DNA from: Apiotrichum sp. Y4204
Lineage: Eukaryota > Basidiomycota > Tremellomycetes > Trichosporonales > Trichosporonaceae
Direction of reading: 5' to 3'
DNA: 64,000 bases
Assembly (NCBI GenBank): GCA_025531455.1
Contig: JAMYHL010000092.1
Span: forward strand, 62,001-126,000
The notes below the pieces were generated by a model, which saw only the letters and a list, made by a program, of their open reading frames with translations, searched no databases and was not told where the DNA came from. Shown here piece by piece: positions 1-13,594 of this stretch. Each line of letters starts with the position of its first letter. Within the stretch, counting starts at the first letter, position 1. The translations under genes and the position numbers were made by a program.

Positions 1-3000
1 TCGTGGAGGCGATGGGAGACAGAGAAGGGTGCTCTCGTGATGGCGGTGGAATCTGTCTGTCTGGAAGCGCAATGTCAGGCGTCAAGGCGTGTTGGAAAAT
101 GTAAAGTGCCACAGACAACGCGATCAGATTGCAGCGATGTTCAAGTGGGGGGTGCACGGGCCTCGAGAGCGGCCACACAGGATCTGTGGAGGACTCGGCC
201 AGAAGGACGTAGACTGCAGGGAGCGGGGTCCCAGGGTGGACGAGTAAAGGATCCAGGAGGGTTCGCGAGGGGATGTCGAACCGGCGGCTGGATGGGGGTT
301 GTGGTTGTCGTGGGTCGGACCGCGGACCGCGTGCCTTTGCAAGACGTGGTATGGGTGATCGAGGTGTGCGATCCTGCTCAGGCGCGACAATGTCAACTGA
401 CGAACCCCAGGGTGCCTTTGGCTGCTTGAACGGACGTCGGGAAACCGGCACTGGCAGTGATCCAGAGTCGACGAGTCGGAGTTAAAAGTGGCGTCGCGGG
501 TATCGCCGGGTGTCAGGCTTGCGAGGTGTGGAGAATGTGAGAACACAATGTCGGTGGGAAAGAGCTGTCGCAGTCACTCTTGACGAACCAGCCGTCGAAG
601 TCCACAGGCGATGCGAGCCAGCCGCGGGTCTAGGACGTCAAGGAGGGGAGAAGTTGGTAGTATGGAGACTGTCGGAACTCGCTGTCGATGCGGGCAGATG
701 TGATAGCGATGCGTCCAGAACGGTGTTCTGCACTGTCGAGGGAGACAAGTCTATGCGAAGACAGAGATGCCCACTGATGAGTGGAAGACACGCCGGGGGA
801 ATGGGGAACAACGCAGTCGCCCGGAAGTTGTATATGAACTGCCCAGTTGGGAGGTCGGGATGCCGGGGACGTGACGTATCGGAGTCGGAGGACAACGAGG
901 GCAATGACAATGGTACCGAACGGGGAAGCGACGGCGATGAAAACGAGAGAGACGATGTGGATGAACGAGGAGACGATGTCTAGCCTGCGGTGTGCCCCGT
1001 CTTGCCGTGGTACTCTCCTCCTGTCGCAATGTATGTGGGTGTCTGTGTGCATGTATGTGCATGCATGTATGTGTGTGTACGGTGTGCATGTGCGCTCCGG
1101 ACGGGACTGCAGGTGATGCCCATGTGCTCAAAGCCGGAGATGTGGGGGGGACGTGGGGGTGGGCGCGCGCGCCTGATGGCCAGAGGCGTTGAAGCGAGTT
1201 GGCAAGCGGCCAAGAGGACTGACAAGGGGCAAGGCCAGAGGGGAGGGATGGTGATGCCGGGGAACAGAGGCAGAACAGACCAGGGTCTGGGTCTGGCTGC
1301 CGCCATGGTGCCGAAACGTTCAGCTGATTGGGGTCGTGGGGGGAACCAGCTTGTTAAGCGACTGCCAGACCAAAGGGGGGGCGCCTCGCGCAGATGCCCG
1401 GGATCTGAATGCCTCTTCTGGCCCTCTGTAGCCTACTCTGCGCGTGAAGGGGGAATCTTTGGCTTCGAAGCTGGCGAGCTGATGACCTGGCCAGGGAAGC
1501 GCGGAAGAGAGGACCGAGGTGTTCTTCCCATTCCGTGCTGCTGGGTGAGTGCCCAGCTTCCAGAATGCCATCCTCTGATCTGCAGCTCTTGTGCTCTGCT
1601 CTTCGCCTCTCTCTCTCCGTCCGACTCGGTAGTTGGTGAGTATCTCGAGATCGTCTCACGTACACATTCTGCTAGTCTGCCCCTCTCTCTTCTTCTGGGC
1701 CCTCCCCCTTGCGCCCTTCTCCCCCCCCCTTTCTTCCCCTCTCGCTAGTAGTGTTACTAGTGCAACAGCGATCGCTAGGCGATCACCCGAGTCTCTTTTT
1801 TAGACATGCCGCGCCCCTCCGGGCTCTCTGCCGTCCCTCCTCAGCCCTCCGCCTCGTCCAGGCGGGCCAGGGACGCCGATCGGGAATTGGCTTTGCCTCC
1901 TTCACCTGCAGCCTGCGGGGCCTCCAAACTTCCAACGTGTAAATGGGCGAATGCGCATGGGAACCTTGCCGCATCGCACCGCATCGCATCTCATAGCGGC
2001 TGCAGTGGGCTATACATACCGGCCAGACCCAGGTATTCCGGACAGGGAGACACCGCCCGTAATCTAGTAGCCAGCCAGTAGCCCGTTCGGGTCGCTCGCC
2101 ATCTGATATTCATCTCCGCGGCACGCATATGTGGAATGCCGCGCATAAGATCATGCAGCGAGTATTGAATAACCAGCAAGCACGGATTTTGGTCCATTGA
2201 CGCAGTATTCATCTTGCATTCTATCATTGCTGGTGCCGTCTGTTACCGCGTTGAATGTACATAGAGTGAATGCAGACCAACATCCAACATCGCTATCCTG
2301 TGGCTATGGCATCACAATTTACGGCTAGGCACGTTGGGGATGATCACTGTGAGGGCATCACGATGTATTCCGCGGGACACGAGCGCACGACCGAGCACTG
2401 CCGACCACCGCACTGGGCGAGCCAAGACCGCGCGCGCGACCCCACAGACAGAGCCAAGACGACGTCCCGGTAACGTGGCAGGGCGACGGGTACAGCTGCA
2501 ACCAGGTGGGGGCGAGCCGGAACCGGTGCTCTGCCCATGTGTGCGTGCCTGCGGCGAGCGCCCCTCGGCTGCCGCCTTTTAGCCGCTGCCAGGAGGGTTG
2601 GTGGATCGGTGGAGATTGCGAGATGGTGGTTTATGCGGGACAGAAAAGAACCGAGGACACGGGTCATCTGCCCTCGCTCTTCTCGCTCAACGCGCTAGCT
2701 AGCGAGCGTGTGCATCATGACGCTTCCAGTTTGGTGTTGCTCCATGCTCAAGGCATGTGACGAGGTGTAAATACCATGCATATCAACGACCAGGCGCATG
2801 CTTGCAACTGGAACCCCGTCGGTTCGGGGCAAGCAAGGCCGTGCGGCGGACGCCGGAGCGGGGGCTTGGCACTCTTCTGCTTTGGGAGGCACGCACACTT
2901 TTCTCCACATCGTGCCGGGGCCCGGGGCCCTTTTGCTCATGTTCTCCCCATGAAGCGGGGCACACACATTGAACTGACGATCGCAGGGATCCCCCAGGGC

Positions 3001-6000
3001 AAGAGCTAGGGTGTCGCGCTGGAGAGGGCAACGCGGGGACCCAGGTAGCCAGGTGGACACATAGGGGCTGGGCCAACCCCTCTTCCCTTTCTTCAAGAGG
3101 GTTCGTGCCTATTCGACATATCCGCGACATCCAAAAGGCCAAGCCCAGCGGCACAGTCTCGGCAGGACACTCGGTCTTGCTGGTATCACACATGGTCATT
3201 GTTGTCCATCTCCCTCCACTTCCACGCCCAGCGCCGTGAGTGCATGCGGCAGCGGCGGCTGCTTCTTGGCGCGATCAGCTGGCGGCATTGTCGCCGCATG
3301 TTTGGGATGCTGGCTTTGGATTGGGTGCTGGGCGGCTACATATCCGAGACCAGGTGTGACTAGGACGTATTCTGATTTCTGTGGGAGATCTCTCTTTTCT
3401 TGGTGGCTATTTTCTCGGAACGGGATCGCCGACGCCGAAAGGGTGTGATGCAGGACGGTAAGACATCAGCAGCTGCCCAGGGACCCGATTCGAGCTGTTA
3501 GCAAGCATGTGGGTTAGGTTATAGTGAATAAAGCCCGCCATCAGTTACCGGGCCCTGGACGAGAGCAGCTGGACATGCAGAAGCGGTCCATACAGGTCAC
3601 AGACCAGGTCACAGGCAGCACAGGGGTGCATGCTGCGTTTATTTTAGCGACATTCTTCCGAACACATGCTGCTTGTTTTGAATATGGTTCCCAAATTGAC
3701 CTTACGTCTCGGTTAAGCTGGCTGCATGTGCTGCACTTCCCCACTTGTACCTAGATGGATGCCGCGGCGGCCGGCAGCGTGCCGAAGGCTTTGTGTACGA
3801 GAGAGGGCAGATACAGATTGGGCGCCGAGATTGCCACGTCGCGAAGTCGCAAAGGGCTTGAAGATGTGGCAGCCACAGGGCAGAGTGCGGCACTCACCGC
3901 CCATGGCACCCATCATTCGCAAGATGGCACACCTGATCGACGTTTCCATTCCCAGTTCCATTTCCATTCCACAGCAGTCCCGGCGAGTACGGAATCTCGC
4001 AGTTCTCAGGCCGCAGGTGCCGCAGGTACAAGTCTGAGGCGAGAACATTCGAGACTGTGACTGGCGGAATCGCCCATCCGCTCAACCGGGGCTGTCCCAA
4101 GCCGCCATGGCGCCGGTAAATCAGCCGTAGCCATGCCGGCCAATGACACTGCGTGCGAAACGGCGAACACACCACGAGGAACGCTCACGATCAACACGAT
4201 CAACGAGCTAGCGGCACAGCGAGCGATAGTCTCGGCTTAGCGTGCCTCTGAGGGAGTGGAGGCCGCTCAGTCGCTGACACCGCAATCAACAGCCGTACCA
4301 TGTCCCCGCCGCCGCGGCCCGAACAAGTCCCGGCGGCTAGTCGGTATGTAGCGCGTAATTCAGTCCAGACCAGACCGACGCCGCCCCCCGTGATGCCCGA
4401 TAACTCGATCGGATGGAACACTATGCCATGCCACCTGTGGCTGCCAGTTCCTGCCTGTGCAATCCTTTCCTGCGGCATGGCACTCGTAGCCACTTGCCGC
4501 TTGCCGCCTGTCTGTGGCGCACTTTTCGATATCCGTTACGGGAACCCGGAGCTCGACCTCTATGGCTTCAAAGTGTGAGAGTGCAATATTCCCTCCGCGG
4601 TACATATTACTTGTGGAATGGTGATCGCACGCCATCGAGGGTAGAGATGACATGTACATTCCACATACTGCAGGGAGAAATGTGCGAAATGTGGTGGAAG
4701 TTGAGCCCTGGGGAGTACACAGAGTACGGAGAGTATGGAGAGACGCTAGCCCTGGCCCATCTCTCATGTCCCTGTCCCTGCCACACTCAAGATCCGACTG
4801 ATTCCAGCGGCAGTGAGCGGCCACGGTGATTAATGAGGGTAAACAAGTCGATCATTGGATCAGTAACCTGGCAGTAGCTCGAGATTGGCGATCTGCCAAG
4901 ACGGCCTACCAAGGCGATCTGTTAAGCTGCCCACCTTTTCTCTATCAGATATGCCCTCCCACCTCCGGTCCGAGCGCCGCCATGTGTCCAGCCCCAAAGC
5001 GGCACATGCACGGTGTCTCTGTCGCTGTCTCAGCGCTTCAGGACTGATTGATTGATTGCGGCTCGCATGATTGCATCCCACACCGCAATCAGTGTCCACC
5101 CGCGGCCAACGGACCGTGCACAGGGCATGGCATGTGGGGTATCGCGTGCCCTCTGCGCGTGCCCTCATGGTTGCCTATCAACAGTGAGCGGCAAGCGGAT
5201 TCGACCACGCGGAGTGTCAGCTAGCACACAGAATGTTGCCATGTTAGGTTGATACTTTTCTCAATCGGGATCTCTGTCATGGACCATCTGGCCTTCTATC
5301 AAGCAACCCTCCAATCGTGCTTACTGGCCCCCAACATCAACGTTGCTTACTACTTGCTCCCTGCCCACTGCCAGGCCCACATCGCGATAGCGAATCGGGT
5401 GGGCGCGAGAGATACCCTTCTGATTGGCGAGCATGGCCGCGGCGCCCGCCGCCATTCCCCACTACAGGCATACTGATCCCCTAAAGAGCCGGTACCGACA
5501 GCCGGTGGTGATCAGATCGCCTCCGGGTCAAGAGGCCGGAGGTGCTATAACTTCAGAACACCAGAGCAACAAGGGAAAGGAAGGAGCTCGAAACGAGCCG
5601 AACCGCAAACACCTAGGCTGTAGAACACATGAGGGCGCCACAGACAGAGATCGGGACGCCACGCGCAGCAGCCGGCGTTCAGCCCATGCCCGAAGTGCGA
5701 AAGCACGTGATGTGTAGGAACGCTGTATCCCGGCCTGATAGGAGAGTGGAACATGGCGCATGGCGCCGCGGCCAGCAGCTAGCAGCTAGCAGTTACCAGA
5801 GGAACTAGTAGCTAGGAGCTGGCAACGAGGGCCGGTTTGCGTTGTCTTGGCGCGCCACAGTGGGCAGGGGTGGCCGCTTCGGCACGCCTTGCATTGGCAT
5901 TGAATGTCTTTGTCCGCGTTCGACGCGACTGCGCGTGAATAAGCTTTTGTTGATGAACAGACACGTTGCTTCTGGGGACTGGGCGATGTTGAGGGGCACG

Positions 6001-6491
6001 CTCTGTTTGAAGGTCTGGGGCTGCTTGATTGAGGCACCGCCACATGCCCACTCTCGGGGAGTTCCGAAACGCTCCCCTCCCGGACTATCTGCCGGCTCGG
6101 CAGATGGTTCGTCGCGGCAGTTGTCGAGGATACGGATACGCAAGCCAAGTTACTGTGCCGCGGCGGGAAGGCTCTGTCAATATGTCCTGGATTATGCGAT
6201 GATGGCGACAAACGCGACGGGGTTTCCGGGATGTGGGATTTGCGATGGTTTTGAGGGCCGCAGATCCCGATCGCCGAGCCGATCAAGCCGGCCAAGCCCA
6301 GACCTGGACACGTGAGGTGAATCCTTCTGCTGGTCAGGAATGAGATTAGGAAGATTAGATTCACCACGGTGGAGGCCCAGTCAGGCGATCTCGACCACCG
6401 TCGTTACCTTGATAAGAAGCAAAGCAGTCCATGTGGTATAAATGGTATAGGAAACTAACAGCTTGGCAGCTCCCTGCCGTTCTATCTGTCA
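1..6491. other. Gene-poor region at the left edge
   Basis: No gene is recognised here. Open frames occur on both strands but show no domain, no coherent exon chain and no RNA signature. Visible sequence features are a TG/CA-rich stretch near 1028-1096, G-runs near 1142-1165, pyrimidine-rich DNA around 1600-1750, and short repeats of AGCTAGC near 5776-5792. A 140-codon minus-strand frame ending at 630 has C-biased third positions and one hydrophobic segment. It is discussed as a finding because I cannot complete a gene from it. Confidence 0.6.
1028..1096. repeat. TG/CA-rich simple-sequence stretch
   Basis: An irregular alternation of GT, GCAT and TGTG units, an imperfect purine-pyrimidine microsatellite. 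It is long enough to create spurious His/Thr-rich open frames on the minus strand. No gene is attached to it with confidence. Confidence 0.6.
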
Positions 6492-9400
6492 TCAGGCATC
6501 GGGCTTAGGGTCGGCCTCGGAGCCCGCGTCAGCTTTGGTATCGGCGTCACTGCCGCTGCCGGTCGCCTCAGGGGCGGTACCCTTCTCCTTCTTCTCCGCC
6601 GCCCGGTAGAGCTCGTTGTATTTGCCAGACTTCTGGCACAGGGACTTGAACAGCGACGTCTCCTGGCGCAGGAGATTCTAAATGTGTTAGCGAATACTTT
6701 GGGAAAGACGCCGTGACATGCCACTTGTAAAGTGGTCTTGCTCGCACAGGTTACTCACGATGGGCGTGTCAAACTCAGCGACAGTGCCGTCCGCAAGCAC
6801 GAGCAGGCGATCATAGTCAATGACCGACGACAGTCGATGCGCAATCGTGAGAAGGGTGCTCTCCTTGAACTCGCTGCGGATGGCCGTCTGGATGGCTTCG
6901 TCCGTGGCAAAGTCGACAGAGGCGGTGGCCTCGTCCATGATCTGCTGGTCAGCTTGGTGAAGGGCAGTAGGAGCTTACAATAAGATTCGACCGGCGCAGT
7001 AGAGCACGGGCCATGGCGACCAGCTGTCGCTGGCCCTGGGAAAAGTTGGCGCCGCCCGCCGAGACCTCCGAATTGAGTGTGATGTGCACACGCGGTGTAG
7101 ACGTTCCTCGCGAGACGTCACCCTTGGCAGCATCCTCAGCGGCTATCTGCACCAGACGCGGGTTGACAGGTGGCTGAGGTGTGGAAGTCGACGGCGTCGC
7201 CGCACCGCTGACTGCAGCACTGGCCCTCCCGCTACGGGCGGGCGTGCCGTCATTGATAATGAGACGAACGCGCACCAGTGCGTCGAGGAGGTCAGCGTCA
7301 GTGTGCTCGTTGAAGGGATCCAGATTGTCGCGCACAGTTCCAGAGAACAGCACGGCGTCCTGCGGAATGTACGTGATCCGCGAACGAAGATCGTCAACAC
7401 CGATGGTCGTAATATCAATGCCGTCAAGGATAAGCTTGCCGCTTGCGGGGTCGATGAAGCGCAGCAAAGACATGGCAAGCGTCGACTTGCCTGAGCCCGT
7501 GCGTCCAATGAGGCCAATCTTCTCGCCGGCCTTAATCTCAAAGGAGCCCTTGAACACCGTTGGTAGGTCAGGGGCGTACTTGATCTCAACATCCTCCGCC
7601 CGAATAAAGGCTTCGTTGGTAGAGTACGAAGGCCAGTAGGCAGGGGGACGATGGTTCTTGATGATGGCCGGCGGTTCTTGAGGAATGTCAAGGTACTCTT
7701 CAATGCGTTCCACGCTGTTCATCGACATTTCGAGTTCACCCCAGAAACGCGAGAGCCAGTAGCACGACATGACAAAGCCTTGCGCCGACGTAATGGCAAC
7801 TCCCGCAGCTCCGTCGGATGACTTGGCGTTCTGGAGCAGCAGAATGGTGGTGATAAACACTGACAAGCCCCCCAGAGCATCGAAGCGAAGAAGAAGCTGT
7901 GGTCAGATAGCTCCCAAATGATTACTTACCCAGCGGTTCGTCATCCAATAGTAGTAGTGAGCGCTATTTGACTGGTCGACCTGCGAGCAAAGCCTCTCAA
8001 AGAATCGACTCTCCGCGCCAAATGCGCGCACTGAGATGACGCCATCAAGGAGCTCAGCGAATCCAGAGAAGATGGGTGAGCGAAGGGTTGCTTCCAATCG
8101 ACGCAGGCTGCGGCCAGTGCGCAAATACACCACCGTGTACGAATAGTAGATGTAGCTGATAATCGCAGCAGGGAGGAGGAACGCGGGAATCAACCAAACC
8201 ACAAGGAAGAGACGCGCAGCCAATGAAGCCACCATGGTTACCATTGTGCGAATGTTTGAGCCAAGGTTGCCATCGACCGTCTCAACATCTTTGGAGAAGC
8301 GATTCAGAATGCGGCCAAGCGGTGTGGTGTTGAAGAAGCGAATTGTGCCACCAAGTACCGAGTCAAGCAGCTCATTGTGGATCTTCTTTGCAGCAAGGTA
8401 ACCGCCCCACGAGGCGACCATTGACGACAGCACTGTGATCAGAGCGCTTGCCAGCACAATGATTGTATAGCCAGTGAGGTAGTAGCCAGGGTGGGTCGCA
8501 GCTGGCGGATTAGGAAGGATTGCCTGAGCGTCGATGCCCTGAATGGTGAACGACGGCGAAGTAATATTGGAGACAGCCTGAGGGCCATGGTAGATGAAGT
8601 TGTGGCGGTAGTCGGAAGGAAGGTGATGCTCGGGAGATGTGGCAATGCCAGCGAAACGGAAGAACGAGAGAAGCGAGTCCGTGCGGATCTTGTACGCCTC
8701 ACCCCAGAACTTGAGCCACAGCGATTCACCAACGCTGGTGAGCTGCGAAAAGACCAGGATAATGAGCCAGATGACCCAAGTGATCAGAGTGGCAGACTTG
8801 ATGTAGTACATGTAGGTGCTGAACTTGACGTTGCCCACTGCGCGTTCCTCGTCCTTGATGAGCTTGCGTCCAGGGCCCTTCTTTTTTCCCTTCTTCTTGC
8901 CACCGTCCTCCCCGGCATCGACAACGTCTTCCAGGTTCTCGGCCTGAACGGGCTCGACCTTAAGGGCAGTCGCCTCCTCGACAGCCACAATGCCAGCCAG
9001 CTCTCCCGCATCGCGGAGCTCCTTGCAAGTGCCTTGGCAGTCAACACGGCCATCGAGGATACGGACGATGTAGTCTGCAGTGGGGACAAGAAGGTCGAGA
9101 TGGTGGGACACAAGAATCTGTTGGGGTCAGTTAACTTTTCCTATGTGGGGGCTCTGTTCACTCACTACTGTGCGGCCCTTGAGAAGAGGGCCACTGAGGC
9201 ACTCGTCGACGAGATGCTTCGCGGTGTGCGAGTCAACAGCGGCAAGAGGGTCATCAAGAAGCACGTGCTGCGTGTACGAGTACACGGCACGTGCAAGTGC
9301 TACACGGGCTTTCTGTCCACCACTGAGGGAAACCTAGTCGTCAGCACAACCCAACTTCACCGGTCATCCACTTACACCCTTCGCACCGATTTCAGTCTCG

Positions 9401-12000
9401 TCTCCGTCCTCCAGTATGTCAAAGTCTGTGCGCCTACTGTCAGCTATGGCAAAGCGAGCCTGACTTACAAGGCGCAGGCATCCACAACTGCCTCGTAGCG
9501 ATCCTCGTCAAGGTGCTCTCCAAACAAAATGTTCTCCTTGATAGACTGCTGCTGCAGCCAAGGAGTCTGGGCTGCGTATGCGACCGAATTGCGAAGACCA
9601 GTTGCCGGGTCAATGTCCGTCAGGTATTTCGGGAGGAAGGTTTTTCCTGAGACCAAGTCCATCTCGCCGAGAAGGCCAGTGAGCATTGCAGTTTTACCCG
9701 CACCTGTGGGTCCAGTGATGACGGTCAGCTTGCCGATAGGGAAGTTAACGTTGATGTCCGACAGCTCGAAGACTTCCTCGATTGAGACTGCGGTGGAGGA
9801 TTCGGCCGCCTCGGAGGGCTGGGTGCTGGCGGCATCCGGAGCTGCATCCTCGCCTTGCTTTCCGGAGTTCCAGCGCAGGGTTGCCTTCTCAAACCCAATC
9901 TTGGTCGGACCGTTGGGATGGGTGTCCTTGCGCTTCAAGGTAGACACCCAGTCGGGAACCTCCTCCTCGGCCAAAAAGTCGTCGACACGCCCCACGGAGA
10001 CAAACGCCTGCAAGATCCACACCCAAAACATGGGAATGGCGTTCAGCGGCATTCGAAGCATGCTGAAAAGCGAGATGGAGGTGAAGGCCACAGCAACGGT
10101 AAGCTCCTTCTTGGCGATGACCACGTAGGAGAAGAAGGCGCAGAGGGTAACAAGAATGGGAACAAGCGCCCAAATCAAGGAGAACATCAAGCCGTTGATA
10201 ATGCTGCGAACTTCAAGCTTGAGCTCGTTTGCACGAGCATCAACAGCGCGCTTCTTCCACTTGTCCGTCCACGCGAAGAACTTGATGAAGGTAATGGCAC
10301 CGATGAGCTCGTTCATGACGGAAATACGCTTGTCGCGAGCCTTGAGCATCTTTTTGTGGATCTTGAGACTCCTGTTCGAGACCCAAGAGTTGATGGGAGT
10401 GGCGACAACGAGGACAATTATGCCTGTGAAAGCGGACCAACCGAGGAGGCTGTAGAGGAAGACCGACGCAATGATTATCTCGATAGGGCTCGAGACGATG
10501 TAGTACATGAAGCCGATGGTATTGGCGATGCTAATCGTCAGCGAAGCCCAGGCCAGAATACCCACCGACTGGCATCTCCAGACATGAGGTTGACCACCTT
10601 GCCTGTGTCGGCATTGCTCTTCTTGGGCTCCTTCTTCCCGTCCTTGTCCTTCGTGTCTTCCTCGCTTGGATCTTCCTTCTCTCCGATGACACCGGACGCG
10701 TCCTTGCGGCGAAGGGCCTTGTCGTAGATGGAGGCAATAAGTTCGGCATTGATGCGAACGTATCCGCGACGTGAATGCCAGAGATGGAAAAGGTCGGACA
10801 CAGCCTTCAGAAGACTCGCGGTCAGAGCCAGGATTGCGAACATGTAAGCCAAAGCAAGGGCCGAGCTCCGCTCGGAGTCGGGCTTCCTGGCATCGCGAGC
10901 GGTTTCGATACTCAGTCTGGTGTCAGCTGGATAGAATGCGGTAAGCTCACAGAATTTGCTGCAGGAAACGAGGACCAAGGTAATTGAGGAAGACCGACAC
11001 TATCGTAAGGCCAATGTCCACTGAGATGTCGAGACGATTCGCCTTTGCAATTCTCCACAACAGCTTTGCCGCTTTGGTGTCCTGGAACTTGTTGAAAGTG
11101 ATTCTGCTTTGCATGGTACGCGACAGGACAGGGAGATCAGAAGGTTCGAGCTCACGGACCGACGCCTGTGCAATGAAGGGGCTCATCCACGAGAACGTGA
11201 CCCACTGCCATAGCGTGACAACATCGTCTTTGCCCAAGACACCCTGAAGTTAGTATGTTCTCCGGGTGGTCACTCACAGCTCGAGCGAGGACCAAGGGCG
11301 AATTGAAACGGAGACACCCGGCGAGGAGCGTGAGAGCAAGCGTAACAGCAAGGTTGCAGGCCTCAAGGACAAGATCCTCGGGAGTGGCCCAGGCAGGGAA
11401 GGCACCCTCTACCATCCGTGTATATCCCGCGACACAGAGCACCAAAGTGCTGACAGTACCAAGGGCGATGTAAGTCCAGATTGCACCCCACGGAATGGTC
11501 TTCGGGCGACGGAGGCTGGTGTCGAAGAGAAGTCGAAGCTGAGAGGTGAGTGGCAAAACACACAGACCATTGATACACCACTTACCCAGACAAGAATCAT
11601 TCCCGCGGCATACTTCGTCGCCTTCTTCGCGTCGTAGCTGGGATTATCGATGTTGAGGACAATAGAGAGCTGATCGCCAAAGACGATCGTCCAGGCAAGG
11701 AGTTCGAGACCGGTGAGGAAGACGAGCATCAAGTTGATGAGTGACGGGGGTTGGAACTCCTTCACCTTCTTCTCCACTTCGGCCTCGTCAACGTCTCCAG
11801 GCACATCGGCGAGAGGAATAGTATCGGTTGTCCATCTTGAGAGGAACGTATGGAGGCCGGGCAAACGATACAGCTCTTGAACGACAATCAAGCCCAGTGC
11901 AATTCCCGTACGGAGAAGCTGGAGTGTGCCATAGGGCACAAGCTCATCAACTATGGGCTGCGGTCAGAAAGACGCGTAGCGCTCGACTCACTGCTTCCAT
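6492..12000 (-). CDS. ABCC/MRP-family ABC transporter (YBT1/YCF1-like)
   Basis: Full-length ABC exporter of the multidrug-resistance-protein family. These proteins move glutathione or bile-acid-type conjugates and drugs across vacuolar or plasma membranes. The model is 1,683 aa in 12 exons: 11992-12000, 11586-11957, 11278-11538, 10951-11243, 10566-10916, 9469-10530, 9376-9433, 9166-9333, 7930-9117, 6979-7896, 6759-6944 and 6492-6677. Residues 1 to about 250 form an extra hydrophobic TMD0. Then come TMD1, NBD1 (Walker A GPTGAGKT near residue 700, LSGGQ, and LDDPLAAVD with Asp in place of the catalytic Glu), TMD2, and NBD2 (GRTGSGKST near 1385, signature FSQGQ, Walker B ending MDEATASVD). A weak NBD1 catalytic site is normal for ABCC proteins. 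NBD2 has a low-complexity insert of about 60 residues before its signature. The first coding exon is only 9 nt, so the start is the least certain part. The substrate cannot be read from sequence. Confidence 0.9.
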
Positions 12001-12748
12001 GGTGGCTTTTGCTGACGGCAACTGTCGAGGATGAGATAGTGCGCCGGCTCAGCTGCCGGGAGGCTTTAAGGTGGTTCGTGCTTCAGCGTAGGCAGCAGTC
12101 TCCCAGGTGCGAGTCGAAGGCGCAACAGACGAATGGGTGACTGTGCAACGGCGGCTACTGATGGCCTTGCTGCGCTAATGGTTGATGAGGAGGATAGCGA
12201 AAAGAACAGGATGGAATTGACGACCCATATGGGTACCATCGGCTGGAAGCGACGACGCAGCGCGCAGTAGTCGACCTTCGTCGATCGGTCAGGTCGGCGG
12301 CGCGCTAGCCACACAGAAAGAATGCACCAAGGGTGTCCAAGGATATCCACAACCTACCGACGCGTGACGTAAAACCATTCAGCCAGGGGGTTGCCAGGGG
12401 GTGGGGCCCCAAAAAAATTCTTATTTATATAACTATAACTAGGCCTGCAAAGTTTTAGGCGTGCATTACAAGGTTTCCGCTTTCGATGCATTCCCTGTTC
12501 AAGATTGTCCACTTTTTGTCACCATCATCATTCTCGATCAAAAGATCACTGCACCACAACATTACCTTTGAGCTCATCATCTAATCTTCATTGGCGGCCA
12601 TCCGACTCGTCCATCTCGCTACCAAAGCACTCGATTCGTCCAGGTGATCGAGTAGTCCGTCGCTAGCGTCTGCGCACGTCCCATCTCTCGCCGTCGAGCC
12701 CGTCGCATCCATCCCTCCACCCCTCCCCTTCGTCAACCTCCACCCACA
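12001..12748. promoter_or_regulatory. Divergent promoter region, ABC transporter / RPB5
   Basis: About 750 bp separates the two start codons of a head-to-head gene pair, so it must hold both promoters. An AT-rich island at about 12410-12445 stands out from the GC-rich surroundings and is the best candidate for a nucleosome-depleted core. Pyrimidine-rich DNA precedes the RPB5 start. I identify no specific factor site. Confidence 0.5.
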
Positions 12749-13594
12749 ATGTCGCTCGAGGCGGACCGCGAGCTTGCCCGTCTGTGGCGTGTGTCCAAGA
12801 CTGTGCACGAGATGATCCGTGACCGCGTATGTGCTGGCGCAACTGCCTCTTCGTGTGCAGAGCTGACTGTTGCAGGGCTACGAGGTCGCGGACTACGAGA
12901 TCAACATCAGCTTTGACGAGTTCAAGGACATGTTCGGCGGTGGTGGAAGCGTCGAGTGCGTAATCTGGATAATGGGAGATGGAGAAAGGGCGGAAGTAGG
13001 ACACACGTTGCTTACACTATTAGCCGTGGACGGATGGCCTTCCACGCCAACCACAAGGACGACGCGCGCGACAGGATATACGTCTACTTCTGCTCCGAGA
13101 AGAATGTGTCCAAGGCGGCAATGAAGGGGTGCGTTAGGAATCTGCGAACTGTCGAGCTACTGATTGTATGCTGACTGCAGATTCATCACTTCGCTTGACG
13201 GCGTTGGCGCAAAACGCGGCATCATCATCTGGACGGAGAAGATGTCGGCTGCAGCAAAGAAGACGCTCGTGGAGATGCAGTCCGAGTACCACCTCGAGGA
13301 CTTTGCCGAGGCGGACCTGCTTGTCAACATCACCAAGCACTTCCTGGTTCCCAAGCACACGATCATGACTCCCGAGGAGAAGTCGGCGCTCATCAAGCGT
13401 TACCGTCTCAAGGACACGCAGCTGCCGCGTATCCTCATCACCGACCCTGTTGCGCGCTACTACGGAATGCGTAGGGGACAGGTCATGCGCATTGAGCGCT
13501 CGAGTGAGACGGCCGGACGGTAAGTGAACAGCTACTCGACCGCTGAAGCAAGTGCTCACGCGACAGATACATCACTTACAGGATCTGCATGTGA
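12749..13594 (+). CDS. RPB5: RNA polymerase I/II/III subunit RPABC1 (Rpb5)
   Basis: Shared subunit of all three nuclear RNA polymerases, located in the lower jaw near downstream DNA. The spliced protein is 209 aa from exons 12749-12826, 12876-12955, 13024-13128, 13181-13519 and 13567-13594. The N-terminal half is the eukaryote-specific jaw domain, beginning RELARLWRVSKTVHEMIRDR. The C-terminal half is the archaeal RpoH-like assembly domain, with the hallmark stretches LVPKHTIMT, QLPRI, DPVARYYGMRRGQV and SSETAGRYITYR close to the C-terminus. Yeast Rpb5 is 215 aa, so the length fits. All four introns are short with GT-AG ends. It is divergent from the ABC transporter. Confidence 0.96.
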
